Counted from the stretch's first letter, positions 15,513 to 24,375 are shown. The stretch: DNA of 64,000 bases from Streptomyces sp. NBC_01296 (GCF_035984415.1 NZ_CP130720.1:2790001-2854000), one strand, 5' to 3'. Numbers and translations are program-made. Notes: a model not told the origin generated them from the sequence alone.

Positions 15513-15563
15513 ACGAAATCAGTGAGATCCAAGCCCCGAGACAACGGATTTCATCGATTCCGT
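15513..15563. promoter_or_regulatory. Candidate Lrp/AsnC sites in the divergent control region
   Basis: The region between aldehyde dehydrogenase copy 2 and the Lrp-type gene contains ACGAAATC (15513-15520). It also has an inverted repeat of ACGGA (15544-15548) with TCCGT (15559-15563), whose right arm extends to GATTCCGT. These resemble the 3433-3468 repeat. Autoregulation by a divergently encoded Lrp protein is typical. Binding is inferred. Confidence 0.35.
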
Positions 15564-15600
15564 CTTGCGGAACAGACGACTCCTCGTGCACAGTGAGGTC

Positions 15601-16089
15601 GTGGTCAGTCGAAGCGCAGATTCCAGGAACAGACAACCGTCCCCTTCGGTCGATGCTGTGTCCCTGGCGATCATCGAGCAACTGCAGGAGGACGGGCGCC
15701 GTCCCTACGCAGCGATCGGCAAGGCCGTCGGCCTGTCGGAGGCGGCTGTGCGCCAGCGCGTGCAGAAGCTGCTCGACCAGGGCGTCATGCAGATCGTCGC
15801 CGTCACCGACCCGCTCACCGTGGGCCTGCGACGCCAGGCCATGGTCGGCATCAACGTCGAGGGAGACCTCGACCCGGTGGCCGACGCACTGACCCAGATG
15901 GCCGAGTGCGAGTACGTGGTCATGACCGCGGGCTCGTTCGACCTGATGGTGGAGATCGTCTGCGAGGACGACGACCACCTGCTGGAGACGATCAACAAGA
16001 AGATCCGCGCGCTCCCCGGCGTGCGATCAACCGAAAGCTTCGTTTATCTGAAGCTGAAGAAGCAGACCTACATGTGGGGAACTCGATAG
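15601..16089 (+). CDS. Lrp/AsnC family transcriptional regulator
   Basis: This regulator of about 162 residues has an N-terminal winged HTH (IIEQLQEDGRRPYAAIGKAV then LSEAAVRQRVQKLLDQG) and a C-terminal RAM effector-binding domain (YVVMTAGSFDLMVEIVCEDD). The start is uncertain. GTG at 15601 gives 162 residues and has GAGG close upstream, GTG at 15586 adds five, and a TTG at 15565 adds twelve. It is only 3 nt upstream of the aminotransferase gene and divergent from aldehyde dehydrogenase copy 2, so it probably controls the polyamine/GABA module and itself. The ligand is likely an amino acid or an intermediate of the pathway. Confidence 0.88.
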   Translation: MVSRSADSRNRQPSPSVDAVSLAIIEQLQEDGRRPYAAIGKAVGLSEAAVRQRVQKLLDQGVMQIVAVTDPLTVGLRRQAMVGINVEGDLDPVADALTQMAECEYVVMTAGSFDLMVEIVCEDDDHLLETINKKIRALPGVRSTESFVYLKLKKQTYMWGTR

Positions 16090-16092
16090 CCC

Positions 16093-17454
16093 GTGAGCCA
16101 GGACCTCTCCAAGACCGCGTACGACCACCTGTGGATGCACTTCACCCGCATGTCGTCGTACGAGAACTCCCCCGTCCCCACCATCGTGCGGGGTGAGGGC
16201 ACCTACATCTTCGACGACAAGGGCAAGCGCTACCTGGACGGTCTCGCCGGACTGTTCGTGGTCAACGCCGGTCACGGCCGCAAGGAACTGGCCGAGGTCG
16301 CCTACAAGCAGGCGCAGCAACTCGCGTTCTTCCCCATCTGGTCGTACGCGCACCCCCAGGCCGTCGAGCTGGCCGAGCGCCTCGCCGGCTACGCCCCGGG
16401 CGACCTGAACAAGGTCTTCTTCACCACCGGCGGCGGCGAGGCCGTCGAGACCGCGTGGAAGCTCGCCAAGCAGTACTTCAAGCTGCAGGGCAAGCACACC
16501 AAGTACAAGGTCATCTCCCGCGCGGTCGCCTACCACGGCACCCCGCAGGGCGCCCTGTCCATCACCGGCCTACCGGCCCTGAAGGCCCCCTTCGAGCCGC
16601 TGGTCCCCGGCGCGCACAAGGTGCCGAACACCAACATCTACCGCGCCCCCATCTACGGCGACGACCCCGAGGCCTTCGGCCGCTGGTGCGCCGACCAGAT
16701 CGAGCAGGAGATCCTGTTCGAGGGCGCCGACACCGTCGCCGCCGTCTTCCTCGAGCCGGTGCAGAACGCCGGCGGCTGCTTCCCGCCGCCGCCCGGGTAC
16801 TTCCAGCGGGTCCGCGAGATCTGCGACGAGTACGACGTGCTGCTCGTCTCCGACGAGACGATCTGCGCCTTCGGCCGCCTCGGCACGATGTTCGCCTGTG
16901 ACAAGTTCGACTACATCCCGGACATGATCACCTGCGCCAAGGGCATGACCTCGGGCTACTCCCCGATCGGTGCCTGCATCGTCTCGGACCGCATCGCCGA
17001 GCCGTTCTACAAGGGCGGCAACACCTTCCTGCACGGCTACACCTTCGGCGGACACCCGGTGTCCTCCGCGGTGGCCCTCGCCAACCTCGACATCTTCGAC
17101 AAGGAAGGCCTCAACCAGCACGTGCTGGACAACGAGGACGCCTTCTTCTCGACGCTGAAGAAGCTGCACGACCTGCCGATCGTCGGCGACGTCCGCGGCA
17201 ACGGCTTCTTCTACGGCATCGAGCTCGTCAAGGACAAGGTCACCAAGGAGTCCTTCACGGACGAGGAGACCGAGCGCGTGCTCTACGGCTTCCTCTCCAA
17301 GGCGCTCTTCGAGAACGGCCTGTACTGCCGTGCCGACGACCGTGGCGACCCGGTCATCCAGCTGGCCCCGCCGCTGATCGCGGACCAGGGCACCTTCGAC
17401 GAGATCGAGGGCATCCTGCGCTCGGTGCTCACCGAGGCGTGGACCAAGCTGTAA
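16093..17454 (+). CDS. Class III aminotransferase, probable putrescine/GABA-pathway transaminase
   Basis: This 453-residue PLP enzyme of the class III (omega) aminotransferase family most likely converts putrescine or a related diamine to the aminoaldehyde, with pyruvate or 2-oxoglutarate as acceptor. The PLP phosphate-binding TTGGGEAVETAWKLA, the conserved aspartate in VSDETICAFGRLG and the Schiff-base lysine in CAKGMTSGYSP are visible. The GTG start at 16093 follows the Lrp stop by 3 nt. The chain RAVAYHGTPQGALSITG is typical of aspartate aminotransferase family members in polyamine clusters. Substrate choice among putrescine, beta-alanine and GABA cannot be fixed by sequence. Confidence 0.88.
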   Translation: MSQDLSKTAYDHLWMHFTRMSSYENSPVPTIVRGEGTYIFDDKGKRYLDGLAGLFVVNAGHGRKELAEVAYKQAQQLAFFPIWSYAHPQAVELAERLAGYAPGDLNKVFFTTGGGEAVETAWKLAKQYFKLQGKHTKYKVISRAVAYHGTPQGALSITGLPALKAPFEPLVPGAHKVPNTNIYRAPIYGDDPEAFGRWCADQIEQEILFEGADTVAAVFLEPVQNAGGCFPPPPGYFQRVREICDEYDVLLVSDETICAFGRLGTMFACDKFDYIPDMITCAKGMTSGYSPIGACIVSDRIAEPFYKGGNTFLHGYTFGGHPVSSAVALANLDIFDKEGLNQHVLDNEDAFFSTLKKLHDLPIVGDVRGNGFFYGIELVKDKVTKESFTDEETERVLYGFLSKALFENGLYCRADDRGDPVIQLAPPLIADQGTFDEIEGILRSVLTEAWTKL

Positions 17455-17490
17455 CCGGCAGCGCGGTGAACAGCGGTAAATAGTCCGAAC

Positions 17491-17543
17491 CACACGGCCC
17501 GGATCCCCCGTTCGAGTGAGAACGCGGGGGTCCGGGCCGTGTG
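17491..17543 (+). terminator. Strong terminator after the aminotransferase gene
   Basis: A long hairpin pairs 17491-17512 with 17521-17543. A perfect 13-bp outer stem (CACACGGCCCGGA with its complement) is followed by a CCCCCG/CGGGGG run with one bulge and a short loop. It begins 37 nt after the stop codon. Confidence 0.85.
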
Positions 17544-17638
17544 CTGTCACCATCCAAGACGTTCATCTCTTTACATCTCAGTGCGGCGCCAGTGACCGAA
17601 CCGGTTCCGCTTCGTTCCCCCGGACGGAGGTGTACGCC

Positions 17639-18400
17639 ATGGTGGCTCCACCGGACAACGCCCCACCGGACAATGACGTCCTCTGGGCACGGTCCGTTCA
17701 CTACTCCCACAGCGGTTCCCCCGGCCTCATCGGGGTCTCGGTCGGCGTCCGCCAGGGCGAGATCCTGGCCCTGACCGGCCCGCGCGGCAGCGGCAAGACC
17801 ACGCTGCTGCGCTGCCTGGCCGGACACGCGGTGCCCGAGCAGGGCGAGATCTGGTTCAACAGCGTGCCCGTCCACACGATGGGCGCGCTGGCCCGCGAGC
17901 GGCTGCGCCGCGACCGGTTCGGCTGGATCGGCCCCGATCCCCGGCTGCTGCCCGAGCTCAAGGTGTGGGAGAACGCCGCCCTGCCCCTGCTGGTGGCCGG
18001 CGCCTCCCACCGCACCGCCAAGGCCGCCGCCTGCGAATGGCTGGACCGCCTCGACATCGGCGGCTTCGCCCGCAAGCGCCCGCGCGCCCTGACCCGCGCC
18101 GAATCCCAGCGGGTCGCCCTCGCCCGGGCCCTGGTCAACGAGCCCGCCGTGGTCTTCGCCGACGAGCCCACCGCCCCGCTGCACCGCGCCGAGCGCTCCC
18201 TGCTGCTCCGTACGCTCACCACCGCGGCCCGCTCGCACGAGATCACCGTGGTGCTGGCCACGCACGACGAGGAGACCGCGGCCGTCGCCGACCGCCGGGT
18301 CGCGCTGCTCGACGGCCGACCCGCCGGGACCGCCGCCGCCGTCGGCGGTCCTTCCGACGAGACCCCGGAGGGCCAGGCCGCGTGCTCGCTCTCCGCCTAG
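17639..18400 (+). CDS. ABC transporter ATP-binding protein with degenerate signature
   Basis: This 253-residue ATPase of the LolD/MacB-like exporter class works with the membrane protein of the next gene. Walker A is GPRGSGKTT near residue 48 and Walker B is AVVFADEPT with the catalytic glutamate; the H-loop is LATHDEE. The usual LSGGQ signature reads LTRAESQRVALARAL here, so the key glycines are missing. The ATG at 17639 has GGAGG (17626-17630) 8 nt upstream. The 3' end overlaps the permease start by 19 nt. The substrate is unknown. With altered signature residues it might hydrolyse ATP poorly or act as a half-degenerate pair. Confidence 0.85.
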   Translation: MVAPPDNAPPDNDVLWARSVHYSHSGSPGLIGVSVGVRQGEILALTGPRGSGKTTLLRCLAGHAVPEQGEIWFNSVPVHTMGALARERLRRDRFGWIGPDPRLLPELKVWENAALPLLVAGASHRTAKAAACEWLDRLDIGGFARKRPRALTRAESQRVALARALVNEPAVVFADEPTAPLHRAERSLLLRTLTTAARSHEITVVLATHDEETAAVADRRVALLDGRPAGTAAAVGGPSDETPEGQAACSLSA

Positions 18401-19455
18401 CCCGCGGCTCCCGCCCGCTCGTCCAGCTGCGCCGGCTGCTGGTCGCCGCCGCCTGTGCCGGCACCGGTTTCCTCCTGCTGTACGTGCTCACCGAAGCCAC
18501 CGCCCGGCCTGCCGGATCGTTCCCGCGCCTGCTGTGGGCCCTGGTCCCGCTCGCCGTCACCGTGCAGTTCGCCGTCGCCGTCGCCCGGACGGACCCCGCG
18601 ACCCGGCCCCGCGAGGGGATGGACGCCGTCGGGCTGGGCCCCGTACGGCTCGCCCTCGTCGCGGCGCTCTCCACCGCCGTCTCGTGCACCCTGGGCAGCG
18701 CCCTGGCCCTGGCCGCCCTCCTCCACCTGCGGGGCGACCTGACCGGCCTGCCCTTCGACGGAGCCGGGGCCCGGATGCTGCACGCCGACCGGCCACTGCC
18801 CGTGGCGGCCGCCCTCACCCTGCTGGCCCTGGTGCCGCTGGCCGCCTCCGCCGCCACGGCCCTCGCCTTGCGCCCGCGCCCGCCGCTGGCCCCGCAGACC
18901 GGCCTGCCCTGGGGCATCGCGCTCACCGCCTGCGGACTGGCGGTCGAGGCGTACGCGGGCCTCGGCGGCGTCGGCATGCCGGCCGGATGGGCACTCACCG
19001 CCGTCGGGCTCTCCCTCGCGGGACCGGGCCTGGCCTACGCCTGCGGGACCGTGGTGCAGGCGGTCCGCCCGGGGGCCATGCGGCTGTTGGCCGGGCGGAC
19101 CCTCCAGGAAGAGGCGCCCCGGCTGGGCCGTCCGCTCGGGCTGCTGTGCGCGGTCGGCGCGGGCGCCCTCACCGCCGCGGCCCTGCGCGACCGGGGCGGC
19201 TTCCCCGTCCCGCTGGGCCCGCTGACCGGACCGGCCTGCGCGCTGGTGGCACTGTGCGTGGCCGCGACCCTGCTCACCCGCGCCGTGGAGGTCCGCCAGG
19301 ACCGCTCCGACACCCGCGCGACCCTGCGCGACCTGGGCACTCCGGGCACGGTCCTGCGTACGGCCGCGACCCTGCGGGCGACCGCGCTGGCGGCCGTGTG
19401 CGTACCCGTCGTATGGGGTGTGGCGCAGCTGACGTCGCTGGCGTTGACCCGCTGA
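18382..19455 (+). CDS. ABC transporter-associated membrane protein, permease-like
   Basis: This 357-residue highly hydrophobic protein has about eight to ten predicted membrane segments. It starts with the GTG at 18382, inside the end of the ATPase gene and preceded by GGAGG. The layout resembles actinobacterial FtsX-like permease proteins with a reduced extracytoplasmic part, but I do not recognise a diagnostic motif. One short cytoplasmic segment (VEVRQDRSDTRATLRDLGTP) near the C-terminus resembles the coupling region of FtsX/MacB permeases. Translational overlap makes it the partner of the preceding ATPase. Confidence 0.7.
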   Translation: MLALRLARGSRPLVQLRRLLVAAACAGTGFLLLYVLTEATARPAGSFPRLLWALVPLAVTVQFAVAVARTDPATRPREGMDAVGLGPVRLALVAALSTAVSCTLGSALALAALLHLRGDLTGLPFDGAGARMLHADRPLPVAAALTLLALVPLAASAATALALRPRPPLAPQTGLPWGIALTACGLAVEAYAGLGGVGMPAGWALTAVGLSLAGPGLAYACGTVVQAVRPGAMRLLAGRTLQEEAPRLGRPLGLLCAVGAGALTAAALRDRGGFPVPLGPLTGPACALVALCVAATLLTRAVEVRQDRSDTRATLRDLGTPGTVLRTAATLRATALAAVCVPVVWGVAQLTSLALTR

Positions 19456-19481
19456 CACGAGCAGCCCTTAGGGTGGGCCGA

Positions 19482-20573
19482 ATGGTCAACGCAGACATCG
19501 AGATCGAGACGCTCGCCGAATTCGACCAGGTCGTCGCCCGCGGCTCGCTCAACGGCTACCGGATCCAGTCGGTCAACCTGCTGGAGCGTACGTTCGCCCT
19601 GCTGTCCGCCGACACCTCCGCGGCCGTCTTCCTGGGCTGCGCGATGGAGCCCGACGCGTCGGCCAAGGTGCGCGCGGACGGCGCGCTGGTCTTCCCGCCG
19701 GTGCCTGACCTTCCCTTCAACCCGTACCGCGGCCTGCTGTACACCGCCGACGAGCTGTTCGCGGGGCTGTCCGCCGGCTACGAGGCCACCCCGGACGCCC
19801 AGTCGTACGCCTGGTTCCAGGAGACCAAGGCGGACGGCGACGTCTTCTCCTCGATGCTGCGCTCCGTCCACGACGACGCCGTCTCCGACGCCCTCGACGA
19901 GCACCTCGCCGGCGCCCGGGTGGTCGGCGTCATGGGCGGCCACGCGATGGCCCGCGGCGGCCTGGACTACCAGGGCGCGGCGGAACTCGGCCGGGAGCTG
20001 TCCCGGTCCGGGCTGACGGTGGCCACCGGCGGCGGCCCCGGCGCGATGGAGGCCGCCAACCTCGGCGCCTACCTGGCTCCGGCCCCGGACCACGCCCTTG
20101 CGGAGGCCCTGGAGATCCTGGCCAAGGCCCCGTCCTTCGCGCCCTCGGTCTCCGACTGGGCGCAGGCGGCGTTCGCCGTACGGGACCGCTGGCCCGGCGG
20201 CGGCGACTCGGTGGGGATCCCCACCTGGTTCTACGGGCACGAGCCGCCGAACGCCTTCGCCGGCCACATCGCCAAGTACTTCGCGAACGCCACCCGGGAA
20301 GACGGGCTGCTCGCCCGGTCCAACGCGGGCGTCGTCTTCCTCCCGGGCGCCGCGGGCACCCTGCAGGAGATCTTCGACAACGCCACGCCGAACTACTACG
20401 GGTCGCGGGGCGAGCCGACCCCGATGGTGCTGGTCGGGCGTACGCACTGGACCGAGCACCTGCCCGCGTGGCCGCTGCTCCGGGCGCTGGCGCGCGGCCG
20501 TGAGATGGAGTCCCGGATCGCGCTGGTCGATTCGGTGGCCGAGGTCCCCGCCGTACTCGCTTCGATGAAGTGA
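19482..20573 (+). CDS. LOG-like Rossmann-fold nucleotide-binding protein
   Basis: This 363-residue protein has a SLOG/LOG-like fold in its C-terminal two thirds. GVMGGHAMARG and ATGGGPGAMEAANLGAY form the nucleotide-binding edge. The usual PGGxGTxxE motif of cytokinin-activating LOG enzymes appears as PGAAGTLQE. About 140 N-terminal residues are extra compared with the roughly 190-residue LOG enzymes. The ATG at 19482 has AGGGTGGG upstream. It is 26 nt behind the ABC permease gene. The enzymatic role, phosphoribohydrolase or nucleotide sensor, is not settled by sequence. Confidence 0.8.
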   Translation: MVNADIEIETLAEFDQVVARGSLNGYRIQSVNLLERTFALLSADTSAAVFLGCAMEPDASAKVRADGALVFPPVPDLPFNPYRGLLYTADELFAGLSAGYEATPDAQSYAWFQETKADGDVFSSMLRSVHDDAVSDALDEHLAGARVVGVMGGHAMARGGLDYQGAAELGRELSRSGLTVATGGGPGAMEAANLGAYLAPAPDHALAEALEILAKAPSFAPSVSDWAQAAFAVRDRWPGGGDSVGIPTWFYGHEPPNAFAGHIAKYFANATREDGLLARSNAGVVFLPGAAGTLQEIFDNATPNYYGSRGEPTPMVLVGRTHWTEHLPAWPLLRALARGREMESRIALVDSVAEVPAVLASMK

Positions 20574-20664
20574 GCGGCGGACCGAGGCAACTTCCCGGCC
20601 CGATCGCACGTCTGCCATAGGTAATCAAAGTGCAAAACCCTGCCAGACGTGAACGGAGCCCTCG

Positions 20665-21594
20665 GTGCTCATAGGCCTGCTGACCGCGATCGCGGCATCC
20701 ATCTGCTACGGCACGGGGTCCGTCCTGCAAGCCGTCGGCTCGCGCCGGGCGGCCCGGATGTCCCCGGCCTCCGCCGGGGTGACCGCGCACGGCGGCCCGA
20801 ACCTCTCGTCCACCGCGAAGGCGGCGATGACGTGGGAGTTCATCGTCGGCACCGTCCTGGACTTCGTCGGCTTCGGGCTGGGCGCGCTCGCCGCCCGGCT
20901 GCTGCCCCTGTTCCTCTCCCAGACGGTGATCAGCGCCAACCTGGTGATCACCGCCGTCCTCAGCGTGAAGATGCTGGGCATCCGGCTGACCCGCAAGGAA
21001 TGGACCTCGATCGGGGTCGTCTGCGCGGCGCTGGTGCTGCTGGCGACGGCGGCGGGCCACGAGGGCGGCCACCACGCCCCGATGTCCACGCACTGGTGGC
21101 TGTTCGCCGTGACCCTGCTGATCATCGCGGGCGGCACGGTGGCCGTCCGCCTCCTGGGCGCCCGGGCCGCGATCCTGGCGGGCCTGCTGTCGGGCCTGGC
21201 CTTCGGCGCGCTCGGCGTCGGCGTCCGGATCCTCGAGGGGGTAGAGCCGTTCGACCTGGGCAAGCTGCTCGCCGATCCGGCCCTCTACGCCATCGTGCTG
21301 GCCGGCGTGGGCGGCATGTACCTGCACACGGTCGCCCTCCAGATCGGCTCGGTGAACGGCGCGACGGCCGCCCTGGTCGTCGGCGAGACCGTCCTGCCGG
21401 GTGCGATCGGCGTCCTGTGGCTGGGCGACGCATCGCGGCCGGGACTGGCGTGGCTCGCGGTCCTCGGCTTCGTCCTGGCCGTCACGGGCGCGGTGGCGGT
21501 CGCCTGGTACGGCAACCACGACGGCGCAGAATCCCCGACCGAAGACCCCGCGCGCGAATCCACCCCCGCCGAATCCAGCCCCGCCGGCGTTTGA
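20665..21594 (+). CDS. DMT/EamA-like integral membrane protein
   Basis: This 309-residue protein with about nine to ten membrane helices resembles drug/metabolite transporter superfamily members of the actinobacterial type. It begins with GTG at 20665 after ACGGAG. The N-terminus GLLTAIAASICYGTGSVLQA and the repeat-like C-terminal half (VGGMYLHTVALQIGSVNGAT) fit that family. The last 18 residues are hydrophilic (ESPTEDPAREST...), and the stop codon lies inside a dispersed genomic repeat. No substrate can be suggested. It is convergent with the thiamine transporter operon. Confidence 0.75.
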   Translation: MLIGLLTAIAASICYGTGSVLQAVGSRRAARMSPASAGVTAHGGPNLSSTAKAAMTWEFIVGTVLDFVGFGLGALAARLLPLFLSQTVISANLVITAVLSVKMLGIRLTRKEWTSIGVVCAALVLLATAAGHEGGHHAPMSTHWWLFAVTLLIIAGGTVAVRLLGARAAILAGLLSGLAFGALGVGVRILEGVEPFDLGKLLADPALYAIVLAGVGGMYLHTVALQIGSVNGATAALVVGETVLPGAIGVLWLGDASRPGLAWLAVLGFVLAVTGAVAVAWYGNHDGAESPTEDPARESTPAESSPAGV

Positions 21595-21621
21595 GGCGCG
21601 GCGTCCGGAGCGGAGCCCCAG
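21556..21621. repeat. Dispersed GC-rich repeat carrying a stop codon, with a 15-bp tandem duplication
   Basis: A 15-mer (GAATCCACCCCCGCC) at 21556-21570 is repeated with one change at 21571-21585. It leads into CCGCCGGCGTTTGAGGCGC, which contains the TGA stop of the DMT gene. A near copy of this core is at 32230-32250, again forming the end of a gene. This motif resembles a short repeat widespread in Streptomyces chromosomes. Confidence 0.6.
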
Positions 21622-21643
21622 GTCTGTTCAGCCCGCGCGGCGG

Positions 21644-22675
21644 CTACCCCGCCGGCAGGACGACCACCTCGGCCGGAGCGAAGGCCACTGCCACCCGGTC
21701 CCCCACGGCCGGGGCGCCGGCCAACCCGCACTCCGCCTCCAGCTCCGGCCCCGTCTCCGGCCGCAGCCGCAGCGCCACATGCGTCCCACGGAACGTCCTC
21801 GCGAGCACCTCACACCGCAGCCCCGCCGCGGCGAGCACCACGCCCGCCGGCCGGATCAGGATCCGCCGCTCGCCCTCCGGGGATCCGGCCGGCACCAGGA
21901 CCTTGCCCCAGGCCGTCACCGCCGCCCCGCCGGACACCCGCGCCGGGACCACGTTCTCGAACCCGAGGAACCGCGCCACGAACTCCGAGGCCGGCCGCTG
22001 CCACACCTCCAGCGGGGTCCCGGCCTGCGCGATCCGCCCGTCCTGCATCACCACCACCCGGTCGGCCAGGGCGAAGGCCTCGCCCTGGTCGTGGGTGACG
22101 GCCAGCACCGTGGTCCCGAGCCGGGAGAACAGCCCCCGCAGCTCCACCACCAGCCGCTCGCGCAGCCCCCGGTCCAGCTGCCCCAGCGGTTCGTCCAACA
22201 TCAGCAGCCGCGGCGAGGGGGCCAGCGCCCGGGCCAGGGCGACCCGTTGCTGCTCACCGCCCGACAGGGAGGACACCGACCGGCCCTGGGCCCCGGGCAG
22301 CCCGACCAGCTCCAGCAGTTCCGCGACCCGGGCCCCGCAGGCCCCCCGGCCGGAGCCCCCCATGCGCAGCCCGAACGCGACGTTGCCGCCCACGTCCCGG
22401 TGCGGGAACAGCTGGTGGTCCTGGAACATCAGGCCGACCCCGCGCCGGTGCACCGGCACCCGCGCCTGGTCCGCACCGCCGAGCAGGACCCGCCCGGCGG
22501 AGACCGGCTGGAGCCCGGCGACGACCCGCAGCAGCGTGGACTTGCCGCTCCCGCTCGGCCCGAGCACGCACACGATCTCGTGCTCGGCGACCGCGAGATC
22601 CACGGAGTCCAGTGCGTCGAGGACGGCACGCTCGCCGAAGCGGACCGACACCCCGGCCAGTTCGAGCAACGTCAT
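21644..22675 (-). CDS. thiQ: Thiamine ABC transporter ATP-binding protein
   Basis: This 343-residue importer ATPase has Walker A (LGPSGSGKST), Q-loop (LMFQDHQLFPHRDV), signature (LSGGEQQRVALARAL), Walker B (RLLMLDEPLGQLD) and H-loop (VTHDQ), followed by a C-terminal TOBE-like regulatory domain. The ATG at 22675 overlaps the permease stop (TGATG). It is the last gene of the riboswitch-controlled thiB-thiP-thiQ operon, and this context, more than its sequence, gives the substrate. The C-terminal domain makes it longer than the E. coli ThiQ, as in CysA/PotA-type ATPases. Confidence 0.85.
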   Translation of the reverse strand: MTLLELAGVSVRFGERAVLDALDSVDLAVAEHEIVCVLGPSGSGKSTLLRVVAGLQPVSAGRVLLGGADQARVPVHRRGVGLMFQDHQLFPHRDVGGNVAFGLRMGGSGRGACGARVAELLELVGLPGAQGRSVSSLSGGEQQRVALARALAPSPRLLMLDEPLGQLDRGLRERLVVELRGLFSRLGTTVLAVTHDQGEAFALADRVVVMQDGRIAQAGTPLEVWQRPASEFVARFLGFENVVPARVSGGAAVTAWGKVLVPAGSPEGERRILIRPAGVVLAAAGLRCEVLARTFRGTHVALRLRPETGPELEAECGLAGAPAVGDRVAVAFAPAEVVVLPAG

Positions 22676-24375
22676 CAGAACTCTCCCGAGGTCTTGTCGG
22701 GGCGCAGCCGCTCCAGCACCAGCAGGGACACCGCGCACACCAGCATCAGAATCGTGCTCAGGGCCATCGCCTGCCCGTAGTTGAGCTCACCGGCCCGCCC
22801 CAGCAGCCGCGCCACGGCCACCGGCAGCGTCGGACGGTCGGGTCGCGCGATGAAGACGGTCGCGCCGAATTCCCCCAGCGAGACGGCGAAGGCGAACCCG
22901 GCCGCGATCAGCAGCGCCCGCCGCACCAGCGGCAGGTCCACCTCCCGCCAGGCCCGCAGCGGGGACGCCCCGAGCACGGCGGCGGCCTCGCGCAGCCGGA
23001 CGTCGACGGCGCGCAGCACCGGCAGCATGGTCCGTACGACGAACGGCACGCCAACCAGCGCCTGGGCCAGCGGCACCAGGATCCACGAGGTCCGCAGGTC
23101 CAGCGGCGGCTCGTCCAGGGTGATCAGGAACCCGAAGCCGACGGTCACCGCCGAAACCCCGAGCGGAAGCATCAGCAGCGCATCGAACCCGCGCACGAAC
23201 CGGCCCCCGCGCCGGGTCAGTGCCGCGGCCGCGAGCCCCCCGATCATCAGGGCGATGGCGGTGGCGGCGAGCGCGTACTGCAAGGAGTTCCAGATCGCCT
23301 CCAGCGGCGGCACGAGGAACGTTCCGCCGCCGGCGCCCGCGTCCTGGAGCGCCCGGTAGAAGCCGAGCCCGTACCCGCCCGGAACGTCGAAGGACCGTTC
23401 CACCAGCACCAGCAGCGGGGCCACGATCAGCAGCGCCACCGTCAGCAGCACCCCGCCCAGCAGGGCGCGCTGCCCGGGCCCGCTCGGCCGGTGTGCGGTC
23501 CGCGCCGGGTCCACGAGCCGCAGGGCGGTCTCGCGCCTGCGCACGGTCCAGGCGTGGATGCCGAGGATCAGGCCGACCGCCACGAACTGCACCATCGTGA
23601 GGACGGCGGCCGTCGGCAGGTCCAGCAGCTGCGCGGTCTGCCGGTAGACCTCCACCTCGAGGGTGGCGTACGAGGGCCCGCCCAGGATCTGCACGACGCC
23701 GAAGGAGGTGAAGGTGAACAGGAACACCATCAGCGAGGCGGCGGCCACGGCCGGCCCGAGCGCGGGCAGCGTCACCCGCCGCCAGGCGGCGAACCGCCCG
23801 GCACCCAGCACCCGGGCGGCCTCCTCCTGGCGCGGGTCGAGCTGCGCCCAGAGCCCGCCGACCGTCCGTACGACGACGGCGTAGTTGAAGAAGACGTGCG
23901 CGAGCAGGATCGCCCACACGGTGGTGTCCAGCCGGACGCCCCACAGCTCGTCCAGCAGTCCGCCCCGCCCGACCAGCGCCAGGAAGGCCGTGCCGACCAC
24001 CACCGTCGGCAGCACGAACGGGACCGTGACCACCGCCCGCAGCAGTTGTTTGCCGGGGAACTCGAAGCGCGCGAAGACGTACGCGCCGGGGAGTGCGATC
24101 AGGAGCGTGAGCACCGTGGACGCGAGCGCCTGCCAGGTGGTGAACCAGAGCACGTCGGCGATGTCGGGCCGGGCCAGCACCTCGCCGATCCGGCCGAACT
24201 GCCAGCCGTCCTCGGTCTTGATCCCGCGGCCGACGATCGCGGCGACGGGATAGGCGAAGAACAGCGCGAAGAAGGCGAGCGGTACGGCCATCAGGGCGAG
24301 CCTGACGGCCGTACCGCGTACGCCCTCCTTCGCAGGAGTGCTCTCGCGTTCTACTTCACGACGAGCGAGGACCAT
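22675..24375 (-). CDS. thiP: Thiamine ABC transporter permease, two fused domains
   Basis: This permease of about 566 residues has two homologous BPD-transport domains in one chain, as in ThiP/FbpB proteins, and about twelve helices. EAA-type loops are visible in both halves: EEAARVLGAGRFAAWRRVTL in the first and EAAAVLGASPLRAWREVDLP in the second. The ATG at 24375 is preferred; it overlaps the substrate-binding gene by 25 nt. An ATG four codons upstream is possible. The operon order SBP-permease-ATPase and the TPP riboswitch argue for thiamine or a precursor as substrate. Confidence 0.87.
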   Translation of the reverse strand: MVLARREVERESTPAKEGVRGTAVRLALMAVPLAFFALFFAYPVAAIVGRGIKTEDGWQFGRIGEVLARPDIADVLWFTTWQALASTVLTLLIALPGAYVFARFEFPGKQLLRAVVTVPFVLPTVVVGTAFLALVGRGGLLDELWGVRLDTTVWAILLAHVFFNYAVVVRTVGGLWAQLDPRQEEAARVLGAGRFAAWRRVTLPALGPAVAAASLMVFLFTFTSFGVVQILGGPSYATLEVEVYRQTAQLLDLPTAAVLTMVQFVAVGLILGIHAWTVRRRETALRLVDPARTAHRPSGPGQRALLGGVLLTVALLIVAPLLVLVERSFDVPGGYGLGFYRALQDAGAGGGTFLVPPLEAIWNSLQYALAATAIALMIGGLAAAALTRRGGRFVRGFDALLMLPLGVSAVTVGFGFLITLDEPPLDLRTSWILVPLAQALVGVPFVVRTMLPVLRAVDVRLREAAAVLGASPLRAWREVDLPLVRRALLIAAGFAFAVSLGEFGATVFIARPDRPTLPVAVARLLGRAGELNYGQAMALSTILMLVCAVSLLVLERLRPDKTSGEF

